A stretch of DNA of 16,455 nt, from the NCBI GenBank assembly GCA_900545075.1, contig UQXT01000048.1, positions 1-16,455 of the forward strand. The letters run 5' to 3'. The stretch is from an uncultured Collinsella sp. GTDB lineage: Bacteria; Actinomycetota; Coriobacteriia; Coriobacteriales; Coriobacteriaceae. The position numbers and the translations under genes are program-made. The notes beneath the pieces were generated by a model that was not told the origin of the DNA, searched no databases, and saw only the letters and a list, made by a program, of their open reading frames with translations. The stretch's first letter is position 1, and each line of letters begins with the position of its first letter. Below, piece by piece: positions 14,827 through 16,455 of the stretch.

Positions 14827-14867
14827 AAAAAGAAAACCGGGCAGCTGCAAGTAGTGCAACTGCCCGG
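14827..14867 (-). terminator. Strong terminator of the nadD-yqeK-rsfS operon
   Basis: A 13-bp stem (14837-14849 with 14855-14867) and 5-nt loop is followed in the minus-strand RNA by UUUUCUUUUU. One pair is U-G on the minus strand but C-A on the plus strand. On the plus strand the stem is followed by CATACGG without a U tract, so it would not terminate dinB efficiently, although the hairpin could still stabilise that mRNA end. Confidence 0.92.
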
Positions 14868-14886
14868 CATACGGCAGAGGGTAGCT

Positions 14887-14911
14887 AAAAAAGCCCCGTC
14901 CCAAATGAGCT
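14887..14911 (-). terminator. Possible weak first terminator directly after rsfS
   Basis: Just after the rsfS stop the minus-strand RNA can pair AGCUC with GGGCU across a 10-nt loop, followed by five U residues. The stem is short, and it overlaps an alternative GTAGCT/AGCTAC pairing. It may work together with the strong terminator at 14827-14867. Confidence 0.35.
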
Positions 14912-14912
14912 A

Positions 14913-15368
14913 CTAGAGGAGGTCGAGGGGAAGCTGGGGGGCGTCGCCCCAGAGCTTTTCGAGACGGTAGAACTCACGGGCCTCGGGAGTGAAGACGTGG
15001 ACGACAACCGAACCGTAGTCCATGAGCATCCAGGTCTTCTGCTCGCGGCCCTCGATGGAAAACGGGTGCTCGCCGCAAGCCTCGGCGACCTTCTCCTCAA
15101 TCTCGTCGACGATGGAATCAACCTGACGGTTGTTGGTGCCGGTAGCGAGGACAAAGTAGTCGCACACGTCGGAAAGCTCGGTCAGATCGAGCACCTGAAC
15201 GTCCTCGCCTTTCTTGTCGTAGGCGGCCTGCGCGGCGGCGCGGGCGACATCCTCGGCGGCGACACCGCTCGCGGACAGCGAGGCGGCAGTGCGGTCGGAC
15301 GTGGCAACGAAACTCTTGTGCTCCACACCTTCAAGAATCTGCTCGTCGGTCATGGTCTCGTCGGCCAT
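14913..15368 (-). CDS. rsfS: Ribosome silencing factor RsfS
   Basis: RsfS binds L14 on the 50S subunit and blocks subunit joining, saving energy in stationary phase or starvation. The 151 residues contain the family domain from about residue 37 on: VLDLTELSDVCDYFVLATGT, NNRQVDSIVDEI, TWMLMDYGSVVVHVFTPEA and YRLEKLWGDAP. The first 36 residues (a Thr/Ser/Ala-rich stretch) are extra compared with the usual 105-120-residue protein. The ATG at 15368 has AAAGAGG at 15375-15381 with 6 nt spacing; a second ATG five codons later is an alternative. It follows yqeK by 27 nt in the widely conserved nadD-yqeK-rsfS order and is the last gene before the terminator. Confidence 0.95.
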   Translation of the reverse strand: MADETMTDEQILEGVEHKSFVATSDRTAASLSASGVAAEDVARAAAQAAYDKKGEDVQVLDLTELSDVCDYFVLATGTNNRQVDSIVDEIEEKVAEACGEHPFSIEGREQKTWMLMDYGSVVVHVFTPEAREFYRLEKLWGDAPQLPLDLL

Positions 15369-15395
15369 GGAATACCTCTTTCTAGACAGCCCGAG

Positions 15396-16004
15396 CTAGC
15401 GCAGCTGGGCGTAATGGTTGTAAATCGTAATAGCCGTGGGATAAAGATAACGCCCGGTCTGGATCACATAGACCAGACCCTGCGCAAAACAGGAGAAGAA
15501 CAACTCGTCGAGCGAGGACTTCCCCACCATCTTGCGCAGCGCATGGGCATAATCGCCGTGGCGGTTGGGTTCGATGGCATCGGCCACAAAGACCACCATA
15601 TCGAGCGGCGTCATGTCGCAAGCGCCCACGGTGTGACGGTCGACAGCCTGAAAGACCGCCGGCGACAGCTCGGGAAAAAGCTGCGGAAGCTCATAGGCGG
15701 CAACCGGGCCATGCAAAAGCGGCGTCGCGGCAGACGGAGAGCCGGCAATCTTAATGCCGTAATGCAGAGCGCGCGTGACCAGCTCGTCGTCGGAGAGCAC
15801 CTTGTCCCAGTCATGGATCAGGCCGGCGGCAGCGGCATCAAAGCGGTCGACACCGTACACCTCGGCTAGGCGCAACGCAGTCTCGGCAACCCCGAGCGAA
15901 TGCACGTAGCGCTTACGCTTATCCTTCATGCGAACATCGAGCAACTCGTGGATACGCGTCAAGAGCGCGCGCTCGTCGCCCTCAAACTGATCTTCTACCG
16001 ACAA
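15396..16004 (-). CDS. yqeK: YqeK family HD-domain hydrolase (symmetrical Ap4A hydrolase)
   Basis: Family members cleave diadenosine tetraphosphate symmetrically into two ADP using a dinuclear metal centre. The 202 residues show the HD metal ligands: H35 in YVHSLGVAETA, H64 and D65 in GLIHDWDK, H98 in LLHGPVA, H124 in VDRHTVG and D142 in FVADAIEPNR. The start is TTG at 16004, preceded by GGGGGAG at 16009-16015 with 4 nt spacing. The next in-frame upstream codons lead to the stop shared with nadD, and the first ATG (residue 26) would leave only nine residues before H35, shorter than relatives. The ATG at 16017 is out of frame and stops early. The nadD stop is 12 nt upstream. Confidence 0.92.
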   Translation of the reverse strand: MSVEDQFEGDERALLTRIHELLDVRMKDKRKRYVHSLGVAETALRLAEVYGVDRFDAAAAGLIHDWDKVLSDDELVTRALHYGIKIAGSPSAATPLLHGPVAAYELPQLFPELSPAVFQAVDRHTVGACDMTPLDMVVFVADAIEPNRHGDYAHALRKMVGKSSLDELFFSCFAQGLVYVIQTGRYLYPTAITIYNHYAQLR

Positions 16005-16016
16005 CGTTCTCCCCCA

Positions 16017-16455
16017 TCAATCAAAATCGTCTTGCCCAAGATCGGCATACAGGCCGCGTTTACGGATATAGCCGAGCACGGACTCGCTCGTAAGATAGCG
16101 CACGCTCATGCCGCGAGCAACCCGCTTGCGAATGTTGGTCGAGCTAATCGCCAGCGCCGGAATCTGAATATAGCGAACGTCGAATGGCAGTCCCGATTCC
16201 TTAATCCGCGCCCGGGCCGTATCGATGTCAAAGCCGGGACGCGTCGCAGCAATAAAGGTTGCCAGTTCGGCAATCTCATCTGCATTGTGCCAGGTCACAA
16301 TATCGATAATCGCATCGGCACCCGTAATAAAGTAAAGCCTCACCTGTGACGGGTAAAACTCGCGAAGGGCACGCAGCGTATCGGCTGTGTAGGTGACACC
16401 GGCACGATCGATCTCGAAGCGACTTGCCAAAAAAGCCGGGTTCGCGGCGGTCGCG
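16017..16455 (-). CDS. nadD: Nicotinate-nucleotide adenylyltransferase, C-terminal part (cut by window edge)
   Basis: NadD transfers AMP from ATP to nicotinate mononucleotide in NAD synthesis. The frame is open to the right edge, so the visible 145 residues lack the N-terminus, including the GxFxPxHxGH nucleotide motif. What is seen fits the family: FEIDRAGVTYTADTLRALRE, the FITGADAIIDIVTWHNADEI stretch, and ISSTNIRKRVARGMSVRYL with the ISSTxxR motif. It heads or belongs to nadD-yqeK-rsfS, whose promoter is outside the window. A TTG at 16430 could be mistaken for a start but is internal, since ATAANPAFLA precedes it in the same frame. Confidence 0.93.
   Translation of the reverse strand, partial: ATAANPAFLASRFEIDRAGVTYTADTLRALREFYPSQVRLYFITGADAIIDIVTWHNADEIAELATFIAATRPGFDIDTARARIKESGLPFDVRYIQIPALAISSTNIRKRVARGMSVRYLTSESVLGYIRKRGLYADLGQDDFD

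Overview
The window is a GC-rich bacterial chromosome segment that is almost fully coding. I read it as housekeeping DNA from a high-GC Gram-positive, most likely a Coriobacteriia member such as Collinsella. That placement rests on overall composition, the GlyQ/GlyS, PPDK and RsfS sequence style, frequent GTG/TTG starts and a leaderless-looking gene. It is inference, not a database result. There is no mobile element, CRISPR array, rRNA, tRNA or prophage signature.

Nearly everything is on the minus strand, so transcription runs from right to left. From the right edge: (i) nadD (5' end outside the window), yqeK and rsfS, closed by a strong terminator near 14.83-14.87 kb. (ii) dinB (DNA polymerase IV), the only gene on the plus strand, whose -10 box sits so close to its ATG that the mRNA is probably leaderless. 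(iii) Divergent from dinB, rpsP, khpA, rimM, trmD and lepB form a tight ribosome-biogenesis/export operon driven by two tandem promoters. (iv) glyQ, glyS and a PPDK regulatory protein (DUF299 bifunctional kinase/phosphorylase), then ppdK after a 297-bp regulatory-looking spacer. (v) rplS with its own promoter, leader hairpin and terminator. (vi) rnhB, yraN, comM and dprA (3' end outside the window), in which yraN-comM and comM-dprA are translationally coupled by one-base stop/start overlaps.

Functionally the genes cover translation (S16, L19, RimM, TrmD, glycyl-tRNA synthetase, RsfS, KhpA), protein export (LepB), NAD synthesis and Ap4A turnover (NadD, YqeK), pyruvate/PEP interconversion with its dedicated regulator (PPDK and PDRP), DNA maintenance (RNase HII, Pol IV, YraN) and natural transformation or recombination (ComM, DprA). 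The familiar rpsP-rimM-trmD-rplS cluster is present but split: about 7 kb holding lepB, glyQS, the regulator and ppdK lies between trmD and rplS.

I found no undescribed multi-gene system. The most interesting signals are regulatory: helically phased GGTAAA repeats and a perfect dyad upstream of ppdK, a terminator squeezed just ahead of the rnhB ribosome-binding site, a leaderless dinB, a set of hairpins whose only imperfect pairs become G-U wobbles solely on the minus-strand RNA, and a run of non-ATG starts in the S16 operon.
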